The notes under the pieces: model-generated
The model's database searches: none
What the model saw: the letters and a program-made list of their open reading frames with translations, nothing else
Told to the model about the DNA's origin: nothing
Made by a program: the position numbers and the translations under genes
From: Hyaloscypha bicolor E
Lineage: Eukaryota > Ascomycota > Leotiomycetes > Helotiales > Hyaloscyphaceae
Assembly: GCF_002865645.1 (NCBI RefSeq)
Contig: NW_020194684.1
Coordinates: forward strand, 4,751,952 to 4,815,951
Direction of reading: 5' to 3'
Length of the DNA stretch: 64,000 nucleotides
Shown here: positions 1 through 11,616 of the stretch, piece after piece
How the letters are laid out: every line of letters starts with the position of its first letter
Position numbering within the stretch: position 1 is the first letter of the stretch

Positions 1-957
1 CCCGAGGACGAGGAGGAAGACTACATGAACATGGTGATTGCCGAACCTACGAAGCCACGAGAGAAGGAAACGTATACGCAACGACGACTGCGCAAAGAGC
101 GCGAAGCCGAGGCTCGAGGCCGCGTCAAATCAAAGGCGGAACAAGCAGCAGACGAAGCTGCAGCTCGGGAAGCCGCTCTCTCAAGATCCCTCTTCAGAGA
201 CCCCGCAACAACCTCTACGAATAAAGGTTTGGCTATGATGGCAAAGATGGGATTCAAGCCTGGTGTTGCACTGGGAAGCAAGGATAACCCTGGAGCGAGG
301 ACAGAACCGATTGCCATATCTATGAAAGAGGATCGGGGAGGCATTGGACTAGATTCGGAGAAGAAACGGAAGTTCAGAGAGGAGGTTGAGAAGGAGGGGA
401 AGCGGGTTAAGGCAGTGGAAGGAGAATACAGAGAACGCCTAAGAAAAGACATAGAGAAGGTTAGGCTTGAAGGCCAGGTCGGTGCCGCAATGAGAGTCGC
501 TGAACGCCTGGATGCAGAAATGGAAGAGGAGAGTGCGGAGAAGCTGGGGGCCGAAGATGGTTCCACGAAGCGGAAAATTTCGACCGTGCCGTTGAAACAC
601 ATCAACGTTTTGTGGCGAGGCGTGGTTCGCAAAAGGGAAGAAAAAGAGAGAGACCGAAGAATGCGTTATGACTTACAGCAAAGCTTGTCACGGCTGCCCA
701 GCTACGATGATGCGGATGAAGATAGAGATGACAGAAAGGCTCTTGGCAAAGACCATATACAACACACTCTCGTGGAAGATTTAGACGAAGAGGACCCCGA
801 GCTGGATGAATTCAACGCCTTGGACCCGGCAGATCGGCTCGAGAAACTGGTGAGATACCTGAGGGAAGAATGTAACTACTGTTTCTGGTGTAAATACACA
901 TATCCAGACAAGGAGATGGAGGGTTGTCCTGGTCTGAATGAGGAAGAACATGATTGA
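1..957 (+). CDS. GPATCH11: G-patch domain protein, GPATCH11-like (5' end outside window)
   Basis: The frame is open from base 1; the acidic residues before the first visible Met at 25 (PEDEEEDYMNMV) resemble the usual start region of the family, so the true start lies upstream and this is a 3' fragment of about 318 residues. Visible parts are a basic coiled segment (REAEARGRVKSKAEQAADEA), a G-patch (NKGLAMMAKMGFKPGVALG, about residues 75-95), a long charged coiled coil, and a C-terminal DUF4187-like block with the Cys pair of CNYCFWCKYTY and an acidic end. G-patch proteins bind RNA and often activate DEAH helicases; members of this family are nuclear. The specific helicase partner cannot be read from the sequence. 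It converges on the PPR gene with only 93 bases between the stop codons. The identification is firm; the function is family-level inference. Confidence 0.88.
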   Translation, partial: PEDEEEDYMNMVIAEPTKPREKETYTQRRLRKEREAEARGRVKSKAEQAADEAAAREAALSRSLFRDPATTSTNKGLAMMAKMGFKPGVALGSKDNPGARTEPIAISMKEDRGGIGLDSEKKRKFREEVEKEGKRVKAVEGEYRERLRKDIEKVRLEGQVGAAMRVAERLDAEMEEESAEKLGAEDGSTKRKISTVPLKHINVLWRGVVRKREEKERDRRMRYDLQQSLSRLPSYDDADEDRDDRKALGKDHIQHTLVEDLDEEDPELDEFNALDPADRLEKLVRYLREECNYCFWCKYTYPDKEMEGCPGLNEEEHD

Positions 958-1050
958 CATATCACTGGCGTTGATAGGAATGATACCCATTTGCTTTCTA
1001 GTACTAAGAATGCTCTCAAGGTGTACATTGTTCGGAGATTTCTATTAACA

Positions 1051-3799
1051 CTACACGACCTCTATTTCACCCTGATTGTAAGCCACCCACGGCGCACAGT
1101 CAGGCACCCCCATCTCTTCAGCAGCGGTCTTAGAAGCTATAGCGGCATTGTAATTATGCCTTTGTTCTCCTGTAAGCCTCGCGTCAGCCACATACCGGAG
1201 CAGGTCTGACAGTAAGAGCAACATCTCCTCCGCTTTAGCATCGCCTTGCAGCTCGTCAAACGCAATTCCCTGCTGGGACAAGACCTCGACTCGCTGCTCC
1301 CTGAACTTCTCTAAAATCGTCATCACGTTGGCGATTCTTTCTCGAGTAAAAGGTGACTGTAGATTGAGACGCTTTGGTTTAATTCCACCATCGTCCGTAA
1401 GGCCAAGTCGGGCCAATTGCAACACGATGGTTTGGGTTGTCTGCCCAGTAGGATACATGCCGAAGCGTTGTTGCAGTGCCCGCAAAGCTACTGCCGTCCC
1501 GGTCTGGTCGAACGCCTGACTGAAACTCAAAATAATCAAATCGTATACTTCTTGAGGAAGGTCTTCTTTGCCTCCTCGTTCCATCATGTCAGCAAAAAGT
1601 TTTCTGCAGGTAATGAAGGATTCTGGCTGTTGCTTAGAGGATGACGTTCTGACAGGATCGAGTGCGCTCTTCAAAAGCCTCCAGAGGATCTGATATGTTT
1701 TGAAGTCGGGCTGAACACCAAATTCCCTCGACAAAGAGTAGTAAGTATCCCATGCCCAGCCTGTGCGGTGAATCCGGCCGTGCCACAATAGTAACTCATT
1801 CATAAAAAACGGATTTGGCCGGATCCGAGCATGTCTCAGCGCATCTAAAAGATCAGAAATAAGAGCTGGTTTCTCTCGCCGCCGGTATTCCGTTATGAGA
1901 ATCGCGAACGTCTCTATTGTGGCGGATGGGATAAAGACAAGAGGTTTGCTGCTTGGCAGATCGCGTGTTTCGACCACCCTAGTAGAATTTTCGAGATCGT
2001 ATGCTGCAGCTGCATTGCGGGCTTTGACGAAGTCGAGTCTTGTACGAATCATCCTCCACGCCATATCTTCTGCCAAATTTTGACTTCTCTCGTACCCGTG
2101 TCGGAACCAGGCGCCGATCAGTCCGTTCATGTGTCTGCTATCTGGCTTAATTCGACGTGTTTGCATAAGGTCAAAGACTTGCTTGGCGGCGTCAAGTCGT
2201 TGATCGCCAATGAGCTTCTTAATCCAGCTACCAAAGAAGAACCTGTTGTTGAATTGAGCTGGGAGATTAACAAGTGCTCGAGGATCTTCCCAATTCAATT
2301 CGCGATTCTGAATGGCGACTTCGCTCAATTGATCCACACCCACAACCTTTCGATACTGTGCTGTCGAATTCTGCTCAGCTGCAGATGTGCTCCCAGTGAG
2401 CATCATGTCCTTAAAAACACCTAATGCAAGGTCCAGCTGATTAGCAGTAATGAAAATATCTATAACTGCATCGTAATCTTCCATTGTCATCTGAGGGCCA
2501 AAATGGAAATTCATCCGGATGTACAAGGCCCAAGCACGTTGGACCGAATATTCTCCTTTCAAATTCAGATATGTCTGAATGACCGGAAGGAGTACCCGAA
2601 AGCGGCTCGGGTCCTGGCTGCGGTGTAGACATATTTCCGCAACTCGCAAGGCTTGTTCGACATTGCCAACTTGACAGAACATCCGAATACCAAGTTCATA
2701 ATATTCTTTGAAGGGTATTTGGTCTTTTGGCAAATATCCAATAGCTTCCCATTCCTTGAAAGCAATATTTCTGTCACCAGAAATAAATATAGACTCCAAA
2801 TACAGCAGCATTCGAGGAGAGCTTAGGTGGATACCGGCGCTCCTCATGTCTTCTCCTATGACCTTAATGCGCCGCATTCTATCCATGTTGCTTCCATTAC
2901 CCGTATTGAACATCTCCCAGAGGATGTCCCAGAGTCGTGGAGGTATTGCGTGTGGGGAGGATCTCATAGCGTTTCGACACAGCAAATAGGTTTTCCAGAG
3001 ATATTTCGCAGGATCTCTGTTGATTGAACGAGACGCGAGGGCACGCCCTGCTGTCTTCCGATTGCGAACTAAAGCCCGATTTAATCTTGCGATATGAGGG
3101 CGATGTTCTTTCGCGAACGGCTCGATAGGGATTGGAACGAGGTTAACTCTTGTAGATAGAGCAATACTTTCGCAACTAGGTGCAGGAGATGGAGCCGCCT
3201 CAGGGATACCTTCAGTGGGGGATCCATCTATAGATAGATTTAGTGACGAGCTTTGCGATAAAAAAGGAATGGAGTCATATACCAGTCGTAGCAGTCTGCA
3301 AGAGCTCCTCCCGAAGTTTGGCTCGATCCTCGGCGGACAAAGTACCGAAATCGATGTTTTCCAGCTTTTCAACCAGAGCTTCCAGTTCCTCCGTCTCCTT
3401 GGTCATGGCGTCCATAGACTCGCGAAGTTTAGGATCATATGAGTAGTGCTGGCCATCACCATCTAGGAAGCTCTCGAAATCGACAGGGCCGACCAATTCT
3501 TCAATAGAGTGGCCGTTCTCCTCATCGTAGCCCCGAAGTTTGCCCTCGATTCCGTTCAAAAGGTCAGCATGAACTTCCACTCGCGTGCCATCTGGCGTCT
3601 GTTCGAACAATTTGATTTCTGGTTCTTGCGGATCGACTTGCTGGCTGGCCCCTTTCAATATTGTAGGCCATCGGCCATCTGTGGCATTTCGAGACAACCA
3701 TATTGGCTGTTGTCGTAGAGTGACCTGTGATTTAGAGAGGCATGCTCTGCACACATAACCTTGAAGTCTGGAAGCCAGAAAGCGGTGCGGCGGCGGCAT
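1051..3799 (-). CDS. Mitochondrial pentatricopeptide repeat (PPR) protein
   Basis: Gene model: complement(1051..3227, 3283..3799), 897 residues. The single 55-base intron (3228-3282) has donor GTATAT, a CACTAA branch region and acceptor TATAG, and joins two long overlapping reading frames without loss of frame. The N-terminus MPPPHRFLASRLQGYVCRAC is Arg-rich and lacks acids, as expected for a mitochondrial presequence. The middle and C-terminal parts carry repeated helical-hairpin units of about 35 residues, for example around DAAKQVFDLMQTRRIKPDS and ISDLLDALRHARIRPN. Fungal PPR proteins of this size bind organellar transcripts and act in mitochondrial RNA stability or translation. The exact target is unknown. 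I chose the start at 3799 because it begins the presequence; an in-frame Met further upstream (3940) would overlap the ORC3 start. It shares a 130-base promoter with ORC3. Confidence 0.85.
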
Positions 3800-3929
3800 A
3801 AGTGTCGTTATTGAGTTTATTGACAAGTCGACCAAAAAGTTTTTTTTTTGGGAGGTGACATCGAGAGTCGCCAAAACCGCGAGCTCGACGCGACCTCCAC
3901 AACCATCAAGGCACCCTTTTCCAGTCCAA
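3800..3929. promoter_or_regulatory. Shared bidirectional promoter of the PPR gene and ORC3
   Basis: Only 130 bases separate the two divergent start codons. They contain a run of ten T (3840-3849), a poly(dA:dT) tract of the kind that excludes nucleosomes, and an ACGCG core (3888-3892) 38 bases before the ORC3 start, the core of the MluI cell-cycle box bound by MBF. The arrangement is seen directly; function is inferred. Confidence 0.55.
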
Positions 3930-6368
3930 ATGTCCGACAATGAAGAAATCCACAGCCACGATGGCTTTGACGCCCTCGATCACCAGGTACGATTAACCCA
4001 CTTGGCGCGAACGATAGCGATTGAAATTATGCACAGCTAGTTTATGTATACGCTCCTGCGAATGCCCCTGACGATACTTCAACTCGACCGGCGAAGAGAC
4101 GGAAGGTTGCAAAGGTGGAGGCTTTAGTTTCAGGAAATGCGCCTGTTCACACATTGAAGTTCGAGACTCTTTTGAATGGCCTGGAAAGCCCTGAATGCGT
4201 AGCCTTGCGCCAGGAGACCTTTGAGCGCGCCTGGGCAAAGACAGAGGCGCAAATTCAGGTATTTGTGGTCTGGCAATATCGAGGACCATAATTGACAGCT
4301 CTGCAGTCTATCTTGGATGAAGCAAATGAGGATACGCTCGGAGAAGTCACCGCATTTGTGGATGGTACCAAAAAACTTGGGTAAATGCCCTGACCTTTCG
4401 GAGGAGTAGCTTTACTGATGGCCATCAGAAGCTTTGCAGCAAGAGTTCCTACCGGGTTCATTGTTACTGGACCAAATATTTCTTCTCACTCACTCTTGTT
4501 CAAGCAATTATCTACCCGACTAAAGACAGAGATCAATGGGCCAACCGTTGTTTTGAGATCTAATGATGCCTCAAATCTCAAAGCCGTTCTTAAGCAGCTT
4601 ATTCGAGATGTAACAAACCAGAGACCCGGTGATGGCGATGAGAAAGGTCTCTATTCTGATCAAGACGTATGCAATCACGGAATCTTATGACGATCTGAGC
4701 TGACTCTGCAGGGCCGGAAACTGTTGAATTATGACTTGGAAATCCTCCATGGCTACGTGAAGGCTCATGGCAGTCTGGCAGTGGTTATTGCTTTCCAAGA
4801 TAGTGAAGCTTTCGACTCTGATTTAATATCAGAGCTGATAAACCTTTTCAGGTAGGGAGAATCTTGTCCCTCAAAGTTGTAGTGTCTAATCTTCAAAAGC
4901 TCTTGGATGGATCGTATTCCCTTTGTTCTGCTTTTTGGTATCGCTACATCGTTGGACCTTTTCCATGAACGGCTTTCAAGATCAGCAAGTCGCTTGCTCG
5001 ATGGCGTGCAATTTGATGTCGAGCAGAGTAGTTGTTTACTGGAGAGAATTTTTCAAAGCGCTGTTGCTGGGTCTGAAGCACCATTGAGACTTGGAAGTGT
5101 GCTTGTCTCTAGCCTGATGGAGAGGCAACATGATCATATTCAGAGTGTTCAGTCGTTCATTGCAGCCCTGAAGGTAAGCTTACGACCTGTGTTTCCACCA
5201 AACTATACTAACGGTTAAGTACGCATACATGTGCCACTTCTATGGTAATCCTTTCAGCTGGCTCTGTGATGATACATTAACTGGCCGTAATCTTCCAAAT
5301 CTCCTTCGACCTCATCACCTTGAAGTCATTAAAACGCTCCCTTCTTTTCAGATGATGGTGGATGTGTTGATCAAAAGAGAGCAATTGACGCGGGCTAAAA
5401 CCCTTCTCAAAGATGACAAAGCCCTTATCCAGGAAATCGAGAAATCACAAGAATCTAGGAAGAGGTCGATTACTCAACTCCTACGAGCTATGTTTTTACT
5501 GTCAACCTCTTCACCAGAACCTGTTGATAAGATTGAGCTCTACGTGACTGCTTTTCAAGGAGCTCTCGCCGAGTCAGACTTCGTCAAACGGGTACTTGAC
5601 TCAATCAAGCGGATGGACCCTGACGATTTGTTAACTTTTGTCAAAGCTCTTTCAAATTGCATAGAGAATGGAAGCGCGGAAATGAATCTCGTCGGCTGGG
5701 GAGATGAGGAGGATGAGCTCCTTGGTGCAATAATTGGAATATACTCAAAAGTGTCAGCCCTGGAGATGGATTCTGCTAAAACTGGAAACCCGATTCGGAG
5801 CAGTTACGCGATTCATAGCAAGGGAGTGAGGACGACTGTCATTGCTCAAAGAGTACAGCTGAGCTATGAGAACTCGACACTCACTGAGCAGGACAAAGAA
5901 TTCACAGCACTCGTGGACTGTCTGACGGGCCGGCTCCAGGAGTGCTTCTCTCAACCAGGGAATCCCCAGGAACTGTTTTTGAATGAAGTTTGGCTTTACG
6001 ATTGGACGGTTCCTCACAAGAGCATTTTCACACCACGACCTCGGGAGGCTATTGAGCTTGCTCTCCACACACCATACCGCTACTTGAGCTGCGATTGCTG
6101 CGAGTCCGTCGAAGGGCTGTCCTCAACACACCCGGCAACAGCGATACTATACCAGATGTACCTTGAAACCGGGTCACTCATCAACATATTTGACCTTTGG
6201 TCAGCTTTCTTTGAGATGTTGGGCGGTGGCGAGGAACAGAAGTGTGATGAACGGGTTGCACTTGTCATGTTCTACAGAGGTCTGGCGGATTTGAAGTCGT
6301 TGGGTATGGTCAAGCAGAGCAAGAAGAAGGCAGACCATCTGGCAAAGGTAGCATGGAAGGGTTTGTGA
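3930..6368 (+). CDS. ORC3: Origin recognition complex subunit 3
   Basis: Gene model: join(3930..3986, 4037..4258, 4307..4380, 4429..4666, 4712..4851, 4900..5173, 5220..6368), 717 residues, six introns of 45-50 bases, all GT..AG and frame-consistent. The product matches Orc3: an early basic stretch (RPAKRRKV, a possible nuclear signal), an AAA+-like N-terminal region (FAARVPTGFIVTGP; SLAVVIAFQDSEAFDSDLI; MDRIPFVLLFGIATSLDLF), then a long helical and winged-helix C-terminus. As is usual for Orc3, there is no canonical Walker A lysine. Orc3 is part of the six-subunit complex that marks origins and loads MCM with Cdc6 and Cdt1. Length is normal for the family. The gene starts 130 bases from the divergent PPR gene. 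Confidence 0.92.
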
Positions 6369-6522
6369 AGGAAGATCCAGGGCTAATTACTCGTATCAAT
6401 TTGTAAATCACCCTACATCACCTCACGTCGAAGAGTCATCCACTAATTGCCATTGGATATATCAAGATTAGAAACTCAAGCTTCAATATGCAGGCTAAAA
6501 GCACATGACATCCCCATCTGCC

Positions 6523-6933
6523 CTAATACCACCTCATCTTCTGCCGAAATATCTCTTGTTCTTCAGCACGAGTTCGCGCCTCTCTGGCCTCTCTCATGAT
6601 CTCGCCCTCAGTCTGCACTCTCACCGGACTCTCACACCCCCTCAGTCCCATAAATCTACCTATCCGTCTCCTCTTTTCCTCAAGGCTCGCATTAGTCCTC
6701 CACACAATGGGACACGGGTAATGCACCGTGTAAATTGACGGCGTTCGCTGGTGATAGAAATGTGCAATTTCATCACATTGCTCGCCTGTCAAAAGCCAGA
6801 AGTTCAACAGCGTGGATGGGAAGGCAGGGTGCACATCTCCTGTCGTTATGCTGACCAGGGGCGAGAGACGAAGAGCCATCTGCGAGATCTTGTTTTGGAA
6901 TTCGGGATTGCGAGCTGAGCTTGTAGCTTCCAT
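6523..6933 (-). CDS. Small conserved hypothetical protein, 136 residues
   Basis: A single uninterrupted frame of 136 residues. The body (AFPSTLLNFWLLTGEQCDEI, FYHQRTPSIYTVHYPCPIVW) reads like a small globular fungal protein I associate with filamentous ascomycetes. The C-terminus (EGEIMREAREARTRAEEQEI) is a charged helix, probably coiled coil. There is no signal peptide or membrane segment. I cannot assign a function. It lies 154 bases downstream of the ORC3 stop on the opposite strand, so the two genes converge. Confidence 0.65.
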   Translation of the reverse strand: MEATSSARNPEFQNKISQMALRLSPLVSITTGDVHPAFPSTLLNFWLLTGEQCDEIAHFYHQRTPSIYTVHYPCPIVWRTNASLEEKRRRIGRFMGLRGCESPVRVQTEGEIMREAREARTRAEEQEIFRQKMRWY

Positions 6934-7616
6934 ATTGCTTGATTTCGGTGTGGCTTGGGTGCGTGTAGCCTGGGTATGATGGGTATGCAGATAAAACGAT
7001 ATTATCGTTCAGGAGGATGGTGATTGTATGAATGAGATGATCGCAACAGCTGCCAGCAGCAAGTAGAGACGGTGAATGATAACCTGGTATATTATAGAAT
7101 GAGAGTTAGACGGACTTGAAGCTACGAGAGCGTGGAAAAAAGTGAACGCAGGCTCTTCTTGTATGGGCTGTGAGGCCTTTGTGTGATCCTTTTCTTTATG
7201 CGCGGTGACGGTCATGGCTTTGTCTCACTCGAGAATCTTTTGGAATTTTCATATTTGGTTTCTAATTTCGTAGCTCAACACTCTTTGTCCGCGAGCGAGC
7301 CATGAATCGGTTGACCCCGTCCTCGTTGAGACACTTAATGAAAGCGAGAACAAAGCGAAGGCTCGAGGGTAGGCTCTCTCTGTGGGTAATGCACCGAGAG
7401 TTCTAGGAGGATATTCAAGGCGTCAAGGGAAAAATGAAACCTGAAAATACTTGCGGGGATGGATCCACAGTGGAAAGTCGAAGCTCTTCCTTCTTCGAAG
7501 GTCTTCTAACCGAAATATCTTACAGAGCAAAGCTCCTATTCAGCAAAACGCCATGATGTACCGCGGAACGCTTCAAAATGCACCATAATACAGTTGGTTC
7601 CCGAAACTAATCAAGC
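6934..7616. other. Intergenic region
   Basis: Upstream of the small gene at 6523 and downstream of SEC66. A 68-codon frame on the minus strand (7009-7215) has no recognisable domain and I do not call it. No RNA gene or repeat seen. Confidence 0.5.
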
Positions 7617-8427
7617 TCACTTTTTGCCCTTCTTCTTCCTGATGCTCCCCTTCTCGTTGGCTACAGGGCTGTCAACCAAGATAGCGTCATCGTCACTACT
7701 GAACTTGCTTGCTTGTGTTTTGGCCGGTGTAGACAATGCTTCAGATTCGATTTCTTTCAAAAATTCGTTCTTGATCGAGTCCCTCCGTTTCTCCCACCAC
7801 TCCTTTTCTGATTCTGTCTGTGCTTGGATCTCGTCAAGCCGCTTCCGAAAGACGGTGTTCGCTGCAATTTCATTTGCAGACTGAAATATTGTTTGACCCC
7901 AATTATTGGAGAGAGCATTTGCCTGACATCGTTAGAATAAGAGCATGGATCTGGATTCTTCACCACAAACCTCCATAACCACATCTCTTAGCTCCTCCTC
8001 CATTTCTTTCTCTGCTCTCTGAAATCTTTGCCAAAGGTCGTCGCCTACGCTACCGCGTTGCAAAAGCGTGCTGCATGCTTGCTTTGCGCTTCTGATCTGG
8101 ATAATGCGGTGGATGTCTTCGACGGCGCGTCTCAAAAGAGCGGCACGCAGCAGGCTTTCTGGTACTTTAGGCGCCTTCTCTTGACCTTCTGCTGGCTCTT
8201 CATGTAACAGAGAAAGATAGACGTTGCGCTGCATGTGCGGTGGGAACCATGGCGCAAGAGTCGCAGATTGGGCTGCAAATGTTAGCAGAGGCGCTGTAGC
8301 CCCCGACGTGGAATTACTGACCTGCTTTTCGCTTCCTATAGACGGAGGAAAATGTAATCAAAGAGCCCACGAGAACGGCGATGTAGGCAAAGGGGACTGA
8401 AAGTCCAACCCAGTCGATGTCGAACAT
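7617..8427 (-). CDS. SEC66: Sec63-complex subunit Sec66 (ER translocation)
   Basis: Gene model: complement(7617..7922, 7971..8272, 8322..8427), 237 residues, introns of 48 and 49 bases. The N-terminus MFDIDWVGLSVPFAYIAVLV starts a single membrane segment (about residues 7-29) followed by a basic stop (YRKRKA). Then comes the conserved cytosolic block APWFPPHMQRNVYLSLLH, a helical region rich in Glu and Arg, and a Lys-rich tail ending KKKGKK. This order and length fit Sec66/Sec71, which with Sec62, Sec63 and Sec72 drives post-translational import through Sec61 at the ER. It shares a 679-base divergent upstream region with NPL4, another ER-associated function. Confidence 0.9.
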
Positions 8428-9106
8428 CGTGGCAGAGGGGTCTTTCAAGAATCGCAACTTTGATCATGAACCGATTTCTGTGCAATACCGAGGATTTCGA
8501 TTCCCGTGTACTTCTAATCTCCGGATCTGAGTGAGGGACAGGATCATTTATGTTGGTGCGTTGCGGAGAGACATTCGTTTTGTGTAGAGAGGTGGTCTTT
8601 AACTAACTCTTAAGGCCAAGTATTGACTTTTGGCAACCCGTGCCGTCACTTCCACTTCCACGTGACGGCGAGATATTCACCCTGGATCATGGATCGGTTG
8701 TCGATATACTAAATTTTTGTATAATTGGAAAGCACTAATAATATCAGTAGAAAAATTCCAGACTTGTATGAGAGAATGGAAACCAACACATTCATAAACG
8801 TCTTCTAAAGTTCTTCTTGTTTGCAAGTAGTCCATGAAGGGGTGTGGACATAAAGATTCGCCTAATTCCGCACCCGCAAGGCTGATCTCATACGTAAGGC
8901 GGGCGTGATTCCTGGACTTGCGAACTAGGAGAGCTCTCGATAGCTTTCTCTGCACTTCTCCCAGTCCCCTTTGCCCTTCACCTTCTCCATTCCTTCAACC
9001 CATTCACTCCTTTGAATTTAACCACTACTACATCCAAATTCGAGGTCTTCTAACATTTACAATCAGTCATCCCTTTTCAAGCCAGAATTTGAAGTCAGGA
9101 ACAATC
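8428..9106. promoter_or_regulatory. Divergent intergenic region, SEC66 / NPL4
   Basis: 679 bases between two divergent start codons. The last part before NPL4 (about 8950-9060) is pyrimidine-rich (CT-rich tracts), as is common in fungal promoters and 5' leaders. No further gene seen. Confidence 0.45.
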
Positions 9107-11195
9107 ATGCTACTCCGATTTCGAGGTCCCGATGGGATGGTGCGCATAACAGTTGAGCGTGCAGATACATTTGCTCGGCTCGGGGAAAAGGTTTGCTTTC
9201 ACTGGTCCTCGAAGAAGATGTTCCTGTATTGACAATATGCAGCTATCAGAAGTGCTGCCCGCCACCGTCGATTTCAACACCCTCACTCTGTCAAATCAGC
9301 CAGCCGGCGGAGAAATTAAACTGCTGAAAGAAATAGCAAGACACAGGGTTTCAGCAATAGGATTAGGGTAAGCCTGAGTCACTGCAGAAAGATGCGGGCA
9401 TTTTCTGACAATCTACTTGCAGTCATGGTGACATGGTTTTCATAAACTACAAGCATGTTGACTCACTCTCGAATGGCAATTCGAACGGTGATACTACGAC
9501 TTCGTCACATCCTCTCTCCTCTACAAATCGACTTAACGGCCATGCTATCCTCCCTAACGAAGATTTACCCATCGATCCGCCCCCAATGACTTCACCATCA
9601 GAAAAGATCAAGAACCCGTGGGAACTGGTTAAACAATCCGCCCTGGATGACAGACTAGACAAGCTGAACGGCAAAATCCCCCGAAAAAGGGACGTCAAGA
9701 TGTGCAGGCATGGAGAGAAGGGCATGTGCGATTACTGCATGCCTTTGGAGCCATTCAACGCAGACTATTTGAAAGAGAGAAAGATCAAGAATCTCTCTTT
9801 CCATTCTCATTTACGGAAGATCAACTCGGCAACAAATAAACCCGAGTTAGGAAGCTCCTTCATGCCACCTCTGACCGAACCCTATTACCGAGTCAAACGA
9901 GATTGTCCTTCAGGTCATCCACAGTGGCCGGAGGGAATCTGCACGAAGTGTCAACCGAGTGCCATCACATTACAACCACAACCGTTCCGTATGGTCGACC
10001 ACGTCGAGTTTGCGACCCCTAGCCTCATCGAAAATCTCCTTCAGTTCTGGCGGGCGTCTGGTGCGCAGCGACTAGGATACCTTTATGGCAGATACACCGA
10101 ATATACAGAAGTTCCCCTAGGTGTGAAGGCCATTGTCGAAGCCATCTATGAACCACCACAAGTCGGCGAAGTTGATGGCGTGACTTTGAATGAATGGGAG
10201 AATGAAAAGGAAATGGATGAAGTTGCTAGGCTATGTGGTTTGGAGAGAGTCGGAGTGATCTGGACGGATCTGGTAGATTCTGGCGTTGGTGACGGATCTG
10301 TTATTTGCAAGAGGCATATCGACTCGTACTATCTGTCATCGCTGGAGGTCGCATTCGCTGCCCGACTTCAATCGCAGTTTCCGAAACCTACCAAATGGAG
10401 CGATACCGGAAGATTTGGCTCAAATTTCGTTACTTGTGTGGTATCTGGCGATGAGTCGGGTCAAATTACTATCTCGGCGTATCAAGTATCCAATTCGGCG
10501 GTGGAGATGGTCAGGGCGGATATCGTTGAGCCCTCTGCAGACCCAACGGTGATGCTCGTTCGCAATGAGGAAGAAGATGATGGCTCTGAGAGCCGCACTC
10601 GGTACATCCCTGAGGTTTTCTATCGACGAATCAACGAGTACGGTGCAAGTGTCCAAGAGAACGCAAAACCTTCCTTCCCAGTCGAATATCTCCTCGTCAC
10701 ATTGACACATGGCTTCCCCAGCGACCCTAAACCCCTTTTCATGGCCGAAGCACCAGGTTTCCCAGTCGAAAATCGGGCAGTTCTTGGTCAAGATCAAGAG
10801 CTTAAGACGGTTTCTGATCGCCTTGGAGTCGACAAGGATGGACAGCTCAGAAAGACAAGTGAAGGAGTTCTTGCAGTCTCCGACTTCCACTTACTTTGCT
10901 TCCTCCACGGCATGGGTATCTTGAACAAGGTAATTGGCTTCGGTTTTGATAAATTTCGACTGCTGGGAGTGATACTAACTTGTTGCAGGAAGAGGAAGCA
11001 CTCCTCTGCCGTGTGGCCACGCAGCATGATCTAGCTGATGGATATCAGTTGTTATCTACACCTGGTTGGGCAACTTTACTTGCAATATTACAAACGACTG
11101 GTGAGAGACCCCCCAAACGGCCATCGCCGGATGACGGTGATGGCAGCAACACCGAACGCCTTGCTAAGAGGGTTGGCGGGGTAAGGCTAGATTGA
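9107..11195 (+). CDS. NPL4: Nuclear protein localization protein 4 (Cdc48 cofactor)
   Basis: Gene model: join(9107..9190, 9243..9367, 9423..10929, 10989..11195), 640 residues, introns of 52, 55 and 59 bases. The N-terminus [20 protein letters not shown] is the ubiquitin-like UBX-type fold. Next come the Cys/His-rich zinc-binding motifs of Npl4 ([19 protein letters not shown] and [19 protein letters not shown]), then the MPN-like core ([31 protein letters not shown]), with a short charged tail. Npl4 with Ufd1 recruits polyubiquitinated substrates to Cdc48/p97 for extraction in ER-associated degradation and chromatin turnover. The MPN domain lacks the JAMM zinc ligands, as in all Npl4. The short first exon of 28 codons is easily missed. 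Everything expected is present. Confidence 0.93.
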
Positions 11196-11616
11196 GATAG
11201 TTCTGAGATCAGCTCCTCGTGGATATAGGACCCCCTTTTGATATGAGATTCGAATGATAGACGAAAATTAGGTTTGGGGGTTGTCATGTCAGTTAGATAC
11301 TGGTTCGCGCTGGATCTTGGGGTGGAGGAATGCATCCAAGGCGTCGAAAAGGAACAAGGATGGCGAGCATTGCGTGGTGCATGGTATGAGCAAGAAGGGC
11401 CTCAAGATGGTACAAAACAATCACGGAGATAACCCTATGGATCTTCTTTCAAACAACCATCACGTGAATCACTCCTCCACGAAAGCTCATGTATTTGGTT
11501 GCAGAAACAGCGCTTTTAAATTTCATACCTCCGAACTCTATATGTTTTTGCTTTTGACGCATATGGCCGAAGCTCAGCAGAACTCCTGGGGATAGCACTT
11601 GCAAATGTACGATTAT
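11196..11616. other. Convergent intergenic region, NPL4 / CPA2
   Basis: 421 bases between converging stop codons holding the two 3' untranslated regions. Frames here are short and not protein-like. No repeat or RNA gene seen. Confidence 0.5.

Noticed and set aside
6505..6738. Plus-strand frame opposite the small gene at 6523-6933
   Set aside because: The minus-strand product is more globular; this one is a Ser/Pro-rich shadow.
9375..9381. TGAGTCA in an NPL4 intron (also 9459, 20147, 27254, 38886)
   Set aside because: Not at amino-acid genes; the total number in 64 kb matches chance expectation.
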